64,000 bases of DNA, from assembly GCA_963817465.1 (NCBI GenBank), contig CAWFOP010000017.1:24742-88741 (forward strand). Direction: 5' to 3'. Of the stretch, positions 1 through 9,395 are shown in pieces. Position numbers and translations under genes: made by a program. Positions within the stretch are counted from its first letter, which is position 1. Each line of letters starts with the position of its first letter. The notes below the pieces were generated by a model. It was given only the letters and a program-made list of their open reading frames with translations, ran no database searches and had not been told where the DNA came from. This stretch comes from CAMPKL01 sp963817465. Its GTDB lineage: Bacteria > Acidobacteriota > Terriglobia > Bryobacterales > UBA6623.

Positions 1-2
1 GC

Positions 3-293
3 GCTCTAGCCTTCCTAATCGCCGACAAGGCGGACATTCCCGCCGCATCGCGAGCGAAGGCGGGTCAACGAAAGATTCCTGTCCCGCTGTGGATTGCCGG
101 GAAGCTGGCGCTTTATCGCGCGATGCGAGAGCAAGGCGTCAACAATAGTCAGCTCGCGCGCCGCCTGGGATTAACGGAAACGGTCGTGCGTCGGATGCTT
201 GATCCGGATCACGACACGAAGTCGGAAAAGATCCAAGCGGCCCTGGCTGCACTCGGCAAGCGCGTTGTTGTGGCCGTCGAAGACGCAGCCTAG
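3..293 (+). CDS. hicB: HicB-family antitoxin, C-terminal part (cut by window edge)
   Basis: The frame is open from the left edge to a TAG at 291-293 and was recovered by hand translation. It encodes about 96 residues. The segment IPVPLWIAGKLALYRAMREQ is followed by a helix-turn-helix-like stretch (NNSQLARRLGLTETVVRRML) and ends in ALGKRVVVAVEDAA. This is the usual C-terminal half of HicB antitoxins, which neutralise the HicA mRNA interferase and repress their own operon. The N-terminal domain and any hicA gene would lie to the left of the window. The stop overlaps the stop of the convergent antiporter gene inside a CTAG tetranucleotide. The identification rests on sequence pattern only. Confidence 0.78.
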   Translation, partial: ALAFLIADKADIPAASRAKAGQRKIPVPLWIAGKLALYRAMREQGVNNSQLARRLGLTETVVRRMLDPDHDTKSEKIQAALAALGKRVVVAVEDAA

Positions 294-1867
294 TGCGGGC
301 CGATGCCGGTTAGCTTGTCGAGGTCCTTGTCGGCCTCGGCGATCAGCTTCTCGGCGGTGTGGTGAGAGATCAGCCCGTCGGAGACCGCGCGCTGCACGGC
401 GGTCTTTTCAGCTTGCAGCAGGCGCGCGCGAGCGAGCCGCTCTTCGCCTTCGGCCCAGTCGCGGTGCTCGTCGTGCAATTGGCGGACATCGCCTTCGGCT
501 TTTTCAAGATCCCCGCGCAAGTCGTCGCGTAGCCGTTCATAGGTGACATTCGAGATGACGTGATCGTCATGCAGGTCTTCGAGCTCGTCGAGGCCGGCGC
601 TGATCGCCATCTGGCGCACCCGGGCGCGGTCCAGCTCGTTCTCGCCGCCCATCTCGACGCCGAGCTTTCTCATCAACGGCGGGATCGTCAGGCCCTGCAC
701 GACGATCGAGAACGCGACCACGCCGAACGTCATCGCCAGCACCATGCCGCGATCCGGGAAATCGCCGGCCAAGCTCAGCGCCAAGGCAAGCGAAACGCCG
801 CCGTGAATGCCGCCCCAGAACATCACGTGGCGCCACTTCATTGGAATCGGCTCGGCCATGCGCGAGGCGATCGGCGCCAACGGGTAGACCGCCAGCGCCC
901 GCCCGGCGAGGACCGCCAGAATCGCCAGACCGATCGGCTCCCAGTAGCGCGCCAAATCCATCACATGAACTTCGATCCCGATCAGTAAGAAAATAAGCGA
1001 GTTGATGACGAATCCGATGTACTCCCAGAACGACCAAAGCGCCACCCGCGTACGCGAGCTCATGCCGATCTCGGCGCCGAAGTTGCCGATCATCAGCCCG
1101 GCGGCAACCGTCGCGATGACGCCGGAAAGGTGAAAATGCTCCGCCAGCAAGAACGATCCGTAGGCGAGGATCGTCGTGAGAGTGATTTCGATCTGCGGGT
1201 CGTCGATGCGCTCGGTGACGCGGCTGCTGATATAGCCGAGCCCAATGCCGATTGCGGCTCCTCCGAGGGACACGACGAAAAATTGGATGACGCCGGAGGT
1301 GATGCTGAAGTCGCCCGTCGCCGCACCGGCGAGCAGGATCTGGAACAGCACGACGGCGGTCCCGTCGTTGAACAGGCTCTCGCCTTCGACCAACACGGCC
1401 AGCCGCTTCGAGACGCCGAGCTCGCGAAACAAGGCCAGCACGGAAATCGGGTCGGTGGCCGAGATCAGCGCCCCGAACACGAGCGCCGAGCTGAGCGCCA
1501 CGCCGGCGATCCAGTGCACCAGGTAGGCGGTCGAAAACGCCGCGATGAGAACGCCCGCCACGGCGACCAGCAGGATGGGGCCAAAGTTGGCGACCAAGCG
1601 CCGCACATTGATGTTGATGCCGGCCTCGAACAGCAGCCCCGGCAGGAACACCATGAAGATGATGTCGGACGTCAGCCACTCCCCGTGGACACTGCCGTCG
1701 GTCCCGCCGACGTTTTCGAGGACGGGCAGAAAATCGATCAGGAAGCCGCCGAATACCAGCGCGATCGTGTACGGGATGCGCAGCCGCCGCGCCGCCATCG
1801 CGATCAGCGAAGCCGCGATCAGCAACAGCAGCAGCAGCTCGACGATGCGCGTGGGGTCGAAAGGCAC
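290..1867 (-). CDS. CPA1-family Na+(K+)/H+ antiporter
   Basis: A 525-residue inner-membrane cation/proton exchanger starting at GTG 1867. About a dozen hydrophobic segments fill the first 400 residues. The discontinuous-helix motif SATDPISVLALF (about 136-147) and GESLFNDGTAVVLF (about 162-175) carry the Asn-Asp pair (N167, D168) typical of electroneutral CPA1/NhaP carriers. From about residue 405 the protein becomes a charged, helical cytosolic tail of roughly 120 residues (many E, D, R and L), probably regulatory. The length matches NhaP-type antiporters with such tails. The likely role is pH and Na+ homeostasis. It is convergent with hicB and 77 bp downstream of the PQQ-propeller gene on the same strand, so co-transcription is possible. 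The ion specificity cannot be read from sequence. Confidence 0.9.
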   Translation of the reverse strand: MPFDPTRIVELLLLLLIAASLIAMAARRLRIPYTIALVFGGFLIDFLPVLENVGGTDGSVHGEWLTSDIIFMVFLPGLLFEAGININVRRLVANFGPILLVAVAGVLIAAFSTAYLVHWIAGVALSSALVFGALISATDPISVLALFRELGVSKRLAVLVEGESLFNDGTAVVLFQILLAGAATGDFSITSGVIQFFVVSLGGAAIGIGLGYISSRVTERIDDPQIEITLTTILAYGSFLLAEHFHLSGVIATVAAGLMIGNFGAEIGMSSRTRVALWSFWEYIGFVINSLIFLLIGIEVHVMDLARYWEPIGLAILAVLAGRALAVYPLAPIASRMAEPIPMKWRHVMFWGGIHGGVSLALALSLAGDFPDRGMVLAMTFGVVAFSIVVQGLTIPPLMRKLGVEMGGENELDRARVRQMAISAGLDELEDLHDDHVISNVTYERLRDDLRGDLEKAEGDVRQLHDEHRDWAEGEERLARARLLQAEKTAVQRAVSDGLISHHTAEKLIAEADKDLDKLTGIGPH

Positions 1868-1944
1868 GAGAGGGTCCGCCGGTTCAGCCTAGGCCAATGC
1901 CCGATTGTGGCTGCTGTCGAACCCTTCGGGCAAGGTAAGGTCGA

Positions 1945-3156
1945 TCACGCGGAAATGCCGTAGGCGAGAACCTTGTCTTGATCGCGCAGGATCATGCGGC
2001 CGTTCGCAATGACCGGCAGGGTCCATGTGGGGTAGTTGCCGCGCCCGATCTCGAAGCGCGAAATCTCTTGGTAAGCCTGCGGCGTCGCTTCGGCGAGACC
2101 GACCACGCCGTCCTCGCTCAGCAGGTAGAGCAGACCTTCGGCGGAGATCACCTGACCCTTGCCGACCGCGCGGTCTTTCCAGGCGACCTCGCCCGTATCG
2201 AACTTCATCGCCGTGAGGATTTGGCTCGAAAACCCGTACAGATATCCGTCGAGCAGCACCGAGCTCGAGTAGTGGTTGCGCATGTCGCGGCTGAAGTAGA
2301 TCTCCGCGGCCTTGACCCCATCGCCGGTCGGCTCGAGCTGCAGCAGGGCGCAGCCGGTGCCGTAATCGCTCGACAAAAAAACCTTGTCGCCCGAGACGAT
2401 CGGCGTCGCCACGTTGGCCGTGCCGTTCGAGACCTTGGAGTACCGCCACAGCAGCTTGCCGTCCGAGGCGCGCAGGCCGATGCCGGCCTCGCCGGTGAGC
2501 AGGACGTATTGCTTCACGCCGCCGACCTGGGCGATCACCGGAGACGAGTAGCCGGGCTCGTCGCTCTCGGATTTCCAGATCAGCTCGCCGCTGGCCTTGT
2601 TCAGAGCGACGATGCCGGCCCCTGAGCCGCCCGGGCTAACGATCACCTTCTCGCCGTCGATCAGGGGCGATTCGCTAATGCCCCAACTGATGTTTTGTCC
2701 TCTAAAGCGCTGAATAATATCGGCTTGCCAGATCGTTTTCCCCGCGACGACATCGGCGCACAGCAACCGGCCCGCGCCCGAAAGCGCGTAGAGTCGCTCG
2801 CCGTCGACGGTCGGCGTGCCCCGCGGACCGCTCCCGCGACGGTCGTTGTAGGCGGGTCCGTTCTCGGCCTCCCAGACCGTGCTGCCGTCCGTCTGATCCA
2901 AGGCGATGACGTATTGCTTGCCGTTTTTTTGACCTTGGGTGAACAGCTTCCGCCCGCCCTCGGAGAAGGATGCGTAGCCCTCGCCCAGGCCCGACGCCTC
3001 CCAAACCTTGGGCGGCCCGCCGGCCGGCCATCGCTTGAGCAACCCGGTGGCGGGAGAGATGCCGTCGCGGCCGGGGCCGCGCCATTGCGGCCAGTTGGCG
3101 CTGAGCGTGGCGCCGCCGAGCAGCGGCAGAGTGGATAAGAGGGTTCGCCGCGTCAT
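1945..3156 (-). CDS. Secreted PQQ-like beta-propeller protein
   Basis: A 403-residue exported protein. The ATG at 3156 is preferred over an upstream alternative because it begins a Tat/Sec-like signal (MTRRTLLSTLPLLGGATLSA). It then reads WPQWRGPGRDG, the hallmark opening of PQQ-binding-like repeat proteins common in Acidobacteria and Planctomycetes. The body has repeated WD/quinoprotein-like blades (for example YALSGAGRLLCADVVAGKTI and GEVAWKDRAVGKGQVISAEG). No catalytic calcium/PQQ ligand set of true alcohol dehydrogenases is evident, so a binding or scaffold role is as likely as an enzyme. A TATACT hexamer lies 7 nt before the ATG with no Shine-Dalgarno, and a LacI-type palindrome lies further upstream (3194-3207). 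Confidence 0.88.
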   Translation of the reverse strand: MTRRTLLSTLPLLGGATLSANWPQWRGPGRDGISPATGLLKRWPAGGPPKVWEASGLGEGYASFSEGGRKLFTQGQKNGKQYVIALDQTDGSTVWEAENGPAYNDRRGSGPRGTPTVDGERLYALSGAGRLLCADVVAGKTIWQADIIQRFRGQNISWGISESPLIDGEKVIVSPGGSGAGIVALNKASGELIWKSESDEPGYSSPVIAQVGGVKQYVLLTGEAGIGLRASDGKLLWRYSKVSNGTANVATPIVSGDKVFLSSDYGTGCALLQLEPTGDGVKAAEIYFSRDMRNHYSSSVLLDGYLYGFSSQILTAMKFDTGEVAWKDRAVGKGQVISAEGLLYLLSEDGVVGLAEATPQAYQEISRFEIGRGNYPTWTLPVIANGRMILRDQDKVLAYGISA

Positions 3157-3163
3157 GTTGGTC

Positions 3164-3169
3164 AGTATA
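3164..3169 (-). promoter_or_regulatory. -10-like hexamer TATACT for the PQQ-propeller gene
   Basis: On the minus strand TATACT (5 of 6 bases of TATAAT) ends 7 nt before the ATG at 3156, with no purine-rich ribosome binding site between. This spacing would place the transcript start at or very near the start codon, implying a leaderless mRNA. The same arrangement recurs before several other genes in the window. It is an inference from sequence only. Confidence 0.4.
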
Positions 3170-3193
3170 GACGCGGGTCGGCTGCGTTTCGAT

Positions 3194-3207
3194 TGCAACC
3201 GGTTCTA
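3194..3207. promoter_or_regulatory. Candidate LacI-family operator
   Basis: TGCAACCGGTTCTA matches 13 of 14 positions of the general LacI-family operator pattern TGNAANCGNTTNCA, around the perfect palindrome AACCGGTT. It sits about 38-51 bp upstream of the PQQ-propeller ATG, next to where a -35 box would be. The only LacI-type regulator in the window is at 55.6 kb and need not be the partner. A single site could be coincidental. Confidence 0.35.
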
Positions 3208-3220
3208 GTTTTGCAAGGCG

Positions 3221-4213
3221 CTATTCGCCGAAGGCGGCGTCGAACGCCCGGCCGGACGGCGGGAAATCGACTTTCTTGACGAACGCGCAGGCTTCTTCGG
3301 CGCCGGCTTCGCGGTCCATGCCGGAGTCTTCCCACTCGATCGACAGCGGCCCGTCGTAGCCGATGTGATTGAGCGTGCGGATGATCTCTTCGAAGTCGAC
3401 TCCGCCGTGGCCTAGCGAGCGGAAATCCCAGCCGCGGTTCGGGTTGCCGAAGTTCAGATGCGACGCCAGGATGCCGCTGCGGCCGTCGAGCTGGCGCGCG
3501 GCGTCCTTCATATGCACGTGGTAAATACGATTCGGGAACTCACGCAAGAACGCCACCGGGTCGACGAACTGCCAGTGCAGATGGCTCGGGTCGAAGTTGA
3601 AGCCGAACGCCTCGCGATTGTCGATCGCCTCGAGCGCCCGCTTGGTCGTGTAGATGTCGAACGCAATCTCGGTCGGGTGCACCTCGAGGCCGAACTTGAC
3701 GCCGCACTCGTCGTAGACGTCGAGGATCGGGTTGAACATCTCGGCGAAATACGCGAAGCCCTCGTCGATGGTCTTGTCCGACACCGGCGGAAAGCTGTAG
3801 AGCATGTGCCAGATTGACGAGCCGGTGAAGCCGTTCGCCACTTCGAGTCCGAGATTCTTGGCGGCGCGCGCCGTGTTTTTCACCGCATCGATGGCCCAGG
3901 CGCGCTTTTTCTCCGCGTCCCCGGCGCACTCGGCGGGCGCGAAGGCGTCGGAGCGCGCGTCGTTGTTGGGGTCGCAAACGAGCTGACCGGCCAGGTGGTT
4001 CGAAATGGCGAACAGTTGCAGATTGTGCTTTTCGAGAATCGCTTTCTGGCGAGCGCAGTAGTCGAGGTCTTCGGCGGCCCGGAAGACGTCCATGTGGTCG
4101 CCCCAGCAGGCCAATTCGAGCCCGTCAAAGCCCCACGATGCGGCCTTCTTCGCAAGCGTTTCGAGGGGGAGGTCGGCCCATTGGCCGGTGAAAAGGGTGA
4201 CAGGTCTGCTCAT
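3221..4213 (-). CDS. Sugar phosphate isomerase/epimerase (xylose isomerase-like TIM barrel)
   Basis: 330 residues from ATG 4213. The barrel begins directly at MSRPVTLFTGQWADLPLE, so the 53 residues of upstream open frame are not needed. Metal-binding residues expected for this superfamily are visible: Glu in GLEVHPTE, Asp and His in NFDPSHLHW, His in YHVHMKDA and Glu in LSIEWEDSG. These cytoplasmic divalent-metal enzymes isomerise or epimerise sugars, inosose or keto-sugars; the exact substrate is not deducible. Its length is normal for the family. It is divergent from the YfhO-like gene and upstream, on the same strand, of the PQQ-propeller gene (64 bp gap). Confidence 0.9.
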   Translation of the reverse strand: MSRPVTLFTGQWADLPLETLAKKAASWGFDGLELACWGDHMDVFRAAEDLDYCARQKAILEKHNLQLFAISNHLAGQLVCDPNNDARSDAFAPAECAGDAEKKRAWAIDAVKNTARAAKNLGLEVANGFTGSSIWHMLYSFPPVSDKTIDEGFAYFAEMFNPILDVYDECGVKFGLEVHPTEIAFDIYTTKRALEAIDNREAFGFNFDPSHLHWQFVDPVAFLREFPNRIYHVHMKDAARQLDGRSGILASHLNFGNPNRGWDFRSLGHGGVDFEEIIRTLNHIGYDGPLSIEWEDSGMDREAGAEEACAFVKKVDFPPSGRAFDAAFGE

Positions 4214-4313
4214 GATTCTCGCCTTGCCCGGCGCGATTGGCCGAGGCCAGAAAAGTGTAGCAAACGCGGCGTTGCCGAAACGGTTTTGCGATCTGACACA
4301 ATAGGCTCTCGTT

Positions 4314-6549
4314 ATGCCGAAAGGTCCGGCTTGGTTGTCGAAGCGGCCGGTCATCTTCCTGCTCGGGCTCACCGCGCTGTTTTACTGGAAGCTGATCTTC
4401 AGCGACCGCTTCACCTTTCTCAACTCGCCGGATCTCGCGGGTCAGGTGCTGCCGTGGTACGACGTGCAGGCGGCGGCCTGGAACCAAGGCGTCTTTCCGC
4501 TTTGGGATCCGTACGTTTGGTGCGGCCAGCCGCTGCTGGGACAGATGCAGCCCGGCGGAGCGTTTCCGCTGAACTGGCCTTTGTTCGCCGCGCCGCTGGC
4601 CGACGGTCACATCAATTTTCGCTATATCCACCTGTCGTGGGCGCTGATGCACCTGCTTGCGGCGCTGTTCGCGTACGGTTTGGCCCGCGAGTTGGGCCGC
4701 TCGCGGTACGCATCGATTCTGGCCGGCCTGGGGTTCGCGTGCGGCGGCTTCATCGCGTCGATCACCTGGCCGCAGATGCTCGACGGCGCGATCTGGCTGC
4801 CGCTGACGCTGTTGCTGTTCCATCGCGCGGCGCGGGCGCCGGACTTGGCGCGACGGCTCGCCTATGCCGCGCTGTGCGGCGGCTCGGTGGGGATGTCACT
4901 GCTCAGCGGCCACCACCAGGCGCCGTTCTTCTCTCTGCTGGCGTTGACCGGCGTGATGCTCGGGATGGTCTATTTCGAACGTCAGCGCGAGTCGTCCGCC
5001 TGGAAGGCGCCGTTGATCGCATACGCCTGCGTGGCCGGTGTGGCGTTCCTGGTCGCGGGCCTGCAACTGCTGCCTGCGGCGGAATACGCCAGCCAAGCCT
5101 ATCGCTGGGTGAACGCGCCGGGTCCGGTTGGGCCGGGGGAGAGCGTTCCCTATTTCGTTCACGAGCGAATGCGTCTCTACCCGGTCACCTTTCTGGGGCT
5201 GGTGACGCCGCGGCTGACCTTCCAAGCGAGCATGTTCGTGGGCTGGACGAGCCTGCTGCTGGCGCTCTACGCCGTGATCACGAGCTGGCGCGAGCCGTGG
5301 GTGCGCCTGTATTCGCTGCTCGGGCTGGCGGCGCTCAGCTTCGGCACGGCGACCTATTCGCCGCTGCACGGCTGGATCTATGCGTTTGTGCCGCTTGCCA
5401 ACACCGCCCGAACGCCGGCGTTCTCGGTCTTCGTCTTTCAGCTTGCGGTGTTTCTGCTGGCGGCGCGCGGCGTCGATCAGCTCCTGGACCAGAGCGCCGA
5501 AACCACCGCCGGCTGCCGCTGGATTCGCTGGGGTCAGATGCTGCTGCTGGCCTACTCGGCGGTCGTCTACATCTCGATTTTTCTCCAGGTGCCCAGCGGC
5601 AAGCTTGAATCCGAGCCCGGCGACAACTTGATGGTGTCGGTGGTCATCGCACTGCTGCTGGCCGCCGTGCTCGAAGGGTTTAAGAGGAAGGCGCTGAGCA
5701 CGTCGGCGATGCGCGTGGCGTTGACTCTTGTTGCTGACAAGCGAGCTGTACACGACGCAGTTTTACGATCTGGGCGACATCGCGGACCCCAACCGCAGAG
5801 AGTTTCTCGACAAGCTCGAGACCAAGTATGCGTCCACGCTCAACTTCGTGCACGGCAAGCTCGAAAAGGAAGGGCCGTTTCGCATCGAGCTCGCGGGCGA
5901 AGGCGAGGGCTTCAACGTCGGGGCGTGGTTTCGCCTGGAGGACTATCGCGGTTTTCTCGCTTCGGTGAATCGCGATCTGTTCGACATGGCGGGGCGAGTC
6001 GGGTGGGACCGCTTCCCCGACTTGATGAACGTCCGCTATACGATTTCGAAAGAGAAAGTTCGAGACGATCAACTGCCCGTTTTCGAGGACAAGGACGGCG
6101 TCAAGGTCTTCCTCAATCCCCACGCCGGGCCGCGCGCTTGGCTGACGCACTCGCCCGAGGGAATCACGAATGCTTCCGGCGGCGGCGGAGTCGAAGCGCC
6201 GGGGCAGTGTGCGACGGGCGGGGAAGAGGTGGAGATCACGCGCCGCACGATCCAGCGCACGCTCATTCGCGTAGACGCGGCCTGCCCGGGTTATTTGATT
6301 GTGGCGGCGCCGTATTTTCCAGGCTGGAAGGCGGACATCGACGGGCGCGAGCTGGAGATTCGCCGCTATCGCCGCGGGCTGCGCGCCGTGCTCGTACCGG
6401 CTGGAGAATCGACGGTGCAGTTCGTCTACCGGCCGATGTCGGTGATGGCGGGCGCCGGTCTGAGCGCGGCTGGGTTCTTGGTCTGCGCCGTCGCGGGGGT
6501 TTGGATCTGGCGCCGTCGCGACACCGAACCGAATCTCGACCACGGCTAA
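4314..6549 (+). pseudogene. YfhO-family polytopic membrane protein, frame-disrupted
   Basis: The first frame (ATG 4314) codes about 470 residues of a polytopic membrane protein. The opening MPKGPAWLSKRPVIFLLGLT precedes LNSPDLAGQVLPWYDVQAAA and PLWDPYVWCGQPLLGQMQPG, features of YfhO/GT-C-like glycosyltransferase proteins that extracytoplasmically modify lipids or teichoic-type polymers. Near 5728 the coding frame moves by net +1: the continuation LLTSELYTTQFYDLG runs in the next frame to a stop at 6549. It includes the soluble domain and a last membrane segment (VMAGAGLSAAGFLVCAVAGVW) followed by WRRR. Both halves are well conserved in style, so this is either a single-base error or a recent mutation. 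The first frame stays open by chance to 6671. Confidence 0.75.
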
Positions 6550-6568
6550 GCCGGGAGCGTTGTTCAAT

Positions 6569-6601
6569 CCGCCGGCGGCGATTGACCCGCGTCGCCGGCG
6601 G
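6569..6601. terminator. Strong hairpin between convergent genes
   Basis: CCGCCGGCG (6569-6577) and CGCCGGCGG (6593-6601) form a perfect 9-bp stem with a 15-nt loop. It lies in the 69-bp gap between the convergent YfhO-like and sulfatase genes. There is no U-tract, so it may be a Rho-assisted or processing barrier rather than a classical intrinsic terminator. Confidence 0.45.
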
Positions 6602-6618
6602 TTCTGTCGCGGTCTTGC

Positions 6619-8584
6619 TCAGAGAGTGGTTTTCAGCCGATCGATCAGCCGTGTCGTGTACTCTCGGTTGACGCGCGCCGGAGACTTCGGGTCGACCGCC
6701 GTGAGCGCGGCGACCTGATCTTTCAGGGGAGCCGCCTTGTCTCCCAAAGCTTCGATCGCGTTCAGCGCATGGATCGCGATATAGCTGTTGTTCTTTTCCG
6801 AGTCCGCTAGACCGATCAGGACACGCGAGCGCCGCTTTCACGTCCTTGTGCGATCCGTAACGTCCGAGCGCTTCGGCGGCGGCGATGCGGACGTGGGGCG
6901 AGTCGTCGTTCATCGCTTTTTCGAGCGACGGGCGGGTCTTTTTGACTTCGTCCGCGCCGCGAATCAGCGCACCCATCGCGCCCCAGTACCGCACGCCGGA
7001 GTCTGGATCGCCCATCGCGCTTTCCAACCCTCTGGTGGCGTCGGACTCGCCGGAGCTCGCCAGGTCAGCAGCCGCCAGTATCCGCTCAACCGGAAACTTG
7101 TTTGGGTCGTGGCCCATTTCGTACGGCGTCGAGCCTTTTGCCCGGGCGTGTATTTCGCCTTCGGGCAGCAAGCCCACGTCTTTAACCGCCAACTCATATT
7201 CGCGATGAGCTTTGCGGAAGCGCTGCAGGATCTCTTTGTGATCCTCGGACGCAGCCAGGTTGTTCACTTCGGACGGGTCCGATTGGAGATCGTAGAGCTC
7301 CTCGGCGGGCTTCGTTTCCCAGAAATACGTCTGCGGCGGCTGCAGTTTGCCCTCTTTGTAGAGCTGTTCCCACACGGGCGTCGAAGACAGCCGCCAAGCG
7401 TACGCGACATGCTGACCGTAAATCTTGTGCGGGTTGTAGTTGCGGATATACACGTACCGCTTGTCGCGCGTCGACCGCATCAGGTCGTAGTGCTCGTCCA
7501 TCCGCCCGCGCATCCCGTGCAGATACTCCCGCGGCGGCGCCTCGTGTTCCCCTGCAAAAGCTTGACCATGATAAAAATCGGGCGGCTTCACGCCGGCTAG
7601 GCTCAGCATCGTGGGCGCCAGGTCAATGGTCCCGATCAGCCGATCGCTGCGGCCGCCCGGAACGTAGTCCTGCGGCGCCAGGTGTCTGTATTTCTCCGGG
7701 AAGATGACGATCATGGGCACGTGCAGGCCGGAATCGTAGGGCATGCGCTTGTAGCGCGCCACTCCGGTTCCGTGGTCGCTGGTGACGATGATGATCGTGT
7801 CGTCGGTTAGGCCGTCCGCCTCGAGCTCATCCAGACGCGCCTGATGCCGCCTGTCCACGGCGGTGAGCATGTCGTGGTATTGCGCCCAGTCGCGGCGCAT
7901 CTCCGGCGTGTCGGGCTGGAATGCGGCCAGCCAGGCTTTGGCCGGGTCGTGAATGAAATTCTCCCGCGTGGCGCTTGGGAAAATCTGGCTTTCGTGCGTC
8001 CCCTTGTCGTTGAAAAAGGCGAAAAACGGCTGTCCGGGCTGGCGTGTGCGCCAGTGGCCGTTGACGGGATCGAGGGGCGCGACCGACGGCTCCGCGCCGC
8101 CTCGACGATCTTCGGGCTTGGTCGGCGTCGATCCGAACCACGAGATGTCCCAGGTGCCGTCGGGCTTCTCGATGTTGTAGTCTTCCTTGCCGTTGTTGAC
8201 GCAGTAGTAGCCGGCGTCTCGCATGTAACCGGGGAACATCTTCCAACCGGCGGGCATGCTGGCCATGGACCGCATGTGCTCCGAGCCGGTCGACGTCGGA
8301 CAAACGCCGCTGATGATGGCGGTGCGAGCAGGAGCGCACACCGGAGCGCTCGCCCACGCGTTGTCATAGACGCATCCTCGTTCCGCCAGCCGGTCGAAGT
8401 TCGGAGTCATGGAGTACTCGTCGCCGCAGCAGCCTAGGTGCGGCCCGATGTCTTCCCAGACGAGCCACAGGATGTTGGGCCGCTCGGCCGCAGCGGAGGA
8501 GCAAGCGAGGGTTGCGGCGGCCATGCTGGTCGCTCCGCCGATGAAAGCGCGCCGGCTTAGCGTGTTTGACGAGTGATCCGACAT
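6619..8584 (-). CDS. Exported sulfatase, duplicate copy 1, frameshifted near the C-terminus
   Basis: A type-I sulfatase from ATG 8584. It has a twin-arginine-like signal (LSRRAFIGGATSMAAATLAC), then PNILWLVWEDIGPHLG with the metal-binding Asp. The CAPAR motif in SAPVCAPARTAIISG has a Cys that would be matured to formylglycine. The histidine region is VTSDHGTG. After about residue 450 comes a HEAT-like tail (SPHVRIAAAEALGRYGSHKD). It is nearly identical to the gene at 9396-11402. Against that copy, one extra base at about 6821-6824 (ggacacgcg versus ggaccgcg) throws the last about 67 codons out of frame. Restoring it ends the protein at DRLKTTL with a TGA at 6619-6621. As written, the frame continues as noise to 6263. 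A good ribosome site (CAGGAG) lies upstream. It would desulfate glycans in the periplasm or outside. Confidence 0.85.
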
Positions 8585-8652
8585 GGGTATCCGAACTCCT
8601 GACAGGGGACTGAAACAGCCTTAATATACTCGCACGGCGAGGCTCGCCCGAC

Positions 8653-9222
8653 TCACGCGTGATGCCGCGCGATCAGGTCGCTTTGGATCCAGAAGAGCTT
8701 GCCGAATGCGCGAAGCGCCGTCGCTTTTTGATCGCCGGGCGGATCGGCGTCGAGAATGGCCGCGGCGATTTGATCGGCGAGAAACCCGAGCAGCGCGTTC
8801 ATCTGGACGACCGGGACTTCGATATTCGCATTGCCGGAATGCGTCGTGTGGATCGAGCCGACCGTGTGGAGGTAAGCCGCCATCTTGGCGTCGTACGGCG
8901 CCGCCAAGATGTGCTCCATGTAGCGCGCCAGGTGTTGTTTGCGATAGTCGATCTGCGGGTGATCGACGGGCAGATCTTCCAACGCGACCGCGAGCTTGCC
9001 GTCATACCCGTCATGTCGCGGCAGGAAGTGCCGCCAGGTGCAATCGTAGGCGTGAAGCTTGTCGTACACGGCGTTGACCAAGAAGGGAATGCGGGGACCG
9101 AGCCAACCCGCCGAGTCATGAATGGCGGCGGCATCTTCGGCGTCGAAGCCGATGAACTCCGCCAAGTATTCAAACCGATAGGCGAGATCGGTTTCCAGCT
9201 TGTTTTCGTCGATCGATTGCAT
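8653..9222 (-). CDS. Protoglobin-family haem protein
   Basis: 189 residues from ATG 9222 (MQSIDENKLETDLAYRFEYL). The pattern GFDAEDAAAIHDSAGWLGP, then DKLHAYDCTWRHFLP, KQHLARYMEHIL, GSIHTTHSGNANIEVPVVQM and a final FGKLFWIQSDLIARHH matches single-domain protoglobins. These haem proteins bind O2, NO or CO. The likely proximal histidine is in the KQHLARYM or GSIHTTHSG helices. No kinase, cyclase or methyl-accepting domain is attached, so a gas-binding or detoxifying role is more likely than direct signalling. It sits between the two duplicated sulfatases on the same strand, with a 173-bp gap to the upstream copy. Confidence 0.82.
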   Translation of the reverse strand: MQSIDENKLETDLAYRFEYLAEFIGFDAEDAAAIHDSAGWLGPRIPFLVNAVYDKLHAYDCTWRHFLPRHDGYDGKLAVALEDLPVDHPQIDYRKQHLARYMEHILAAPYDAKMAAYLHTVGSIHTTHSGNANIEVPVVQMNALLGFLADQIAAAILDADPPGDQKATALRAFGKLFWIQSDLIARHHA

Positions 9223-9395
9223 TCCGATAGTCTCGCAGGCCGCAACCCTGCCGGACCCATCGCCGCAGGGTAGGCCATCGCCGCCCGGCGCCAAGGGCAA
9301 AGGCCTTCGGCCGCTTTTAGTTAAAGGGCCCAAAAGGGCACGCGACAGTCAGCCGACCTGTGTCCCGCCGCCAGCGTTCGCTTCGCGATCACCCC

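Noticed and set aside
567..1679. Long open frame opposite the antiporter gene frame
   Set aside because: Arg/Gly-rich composition, same strand but other frame of a clearly coding antiporter; a high-GC shadow.
3995..5608. 537-codon open frame on the plus strand
   Set aside because: Crosses the isomerase start and the YfhO-like gene in a different frame, with low-complexity Arg/Ala/Gly composition.
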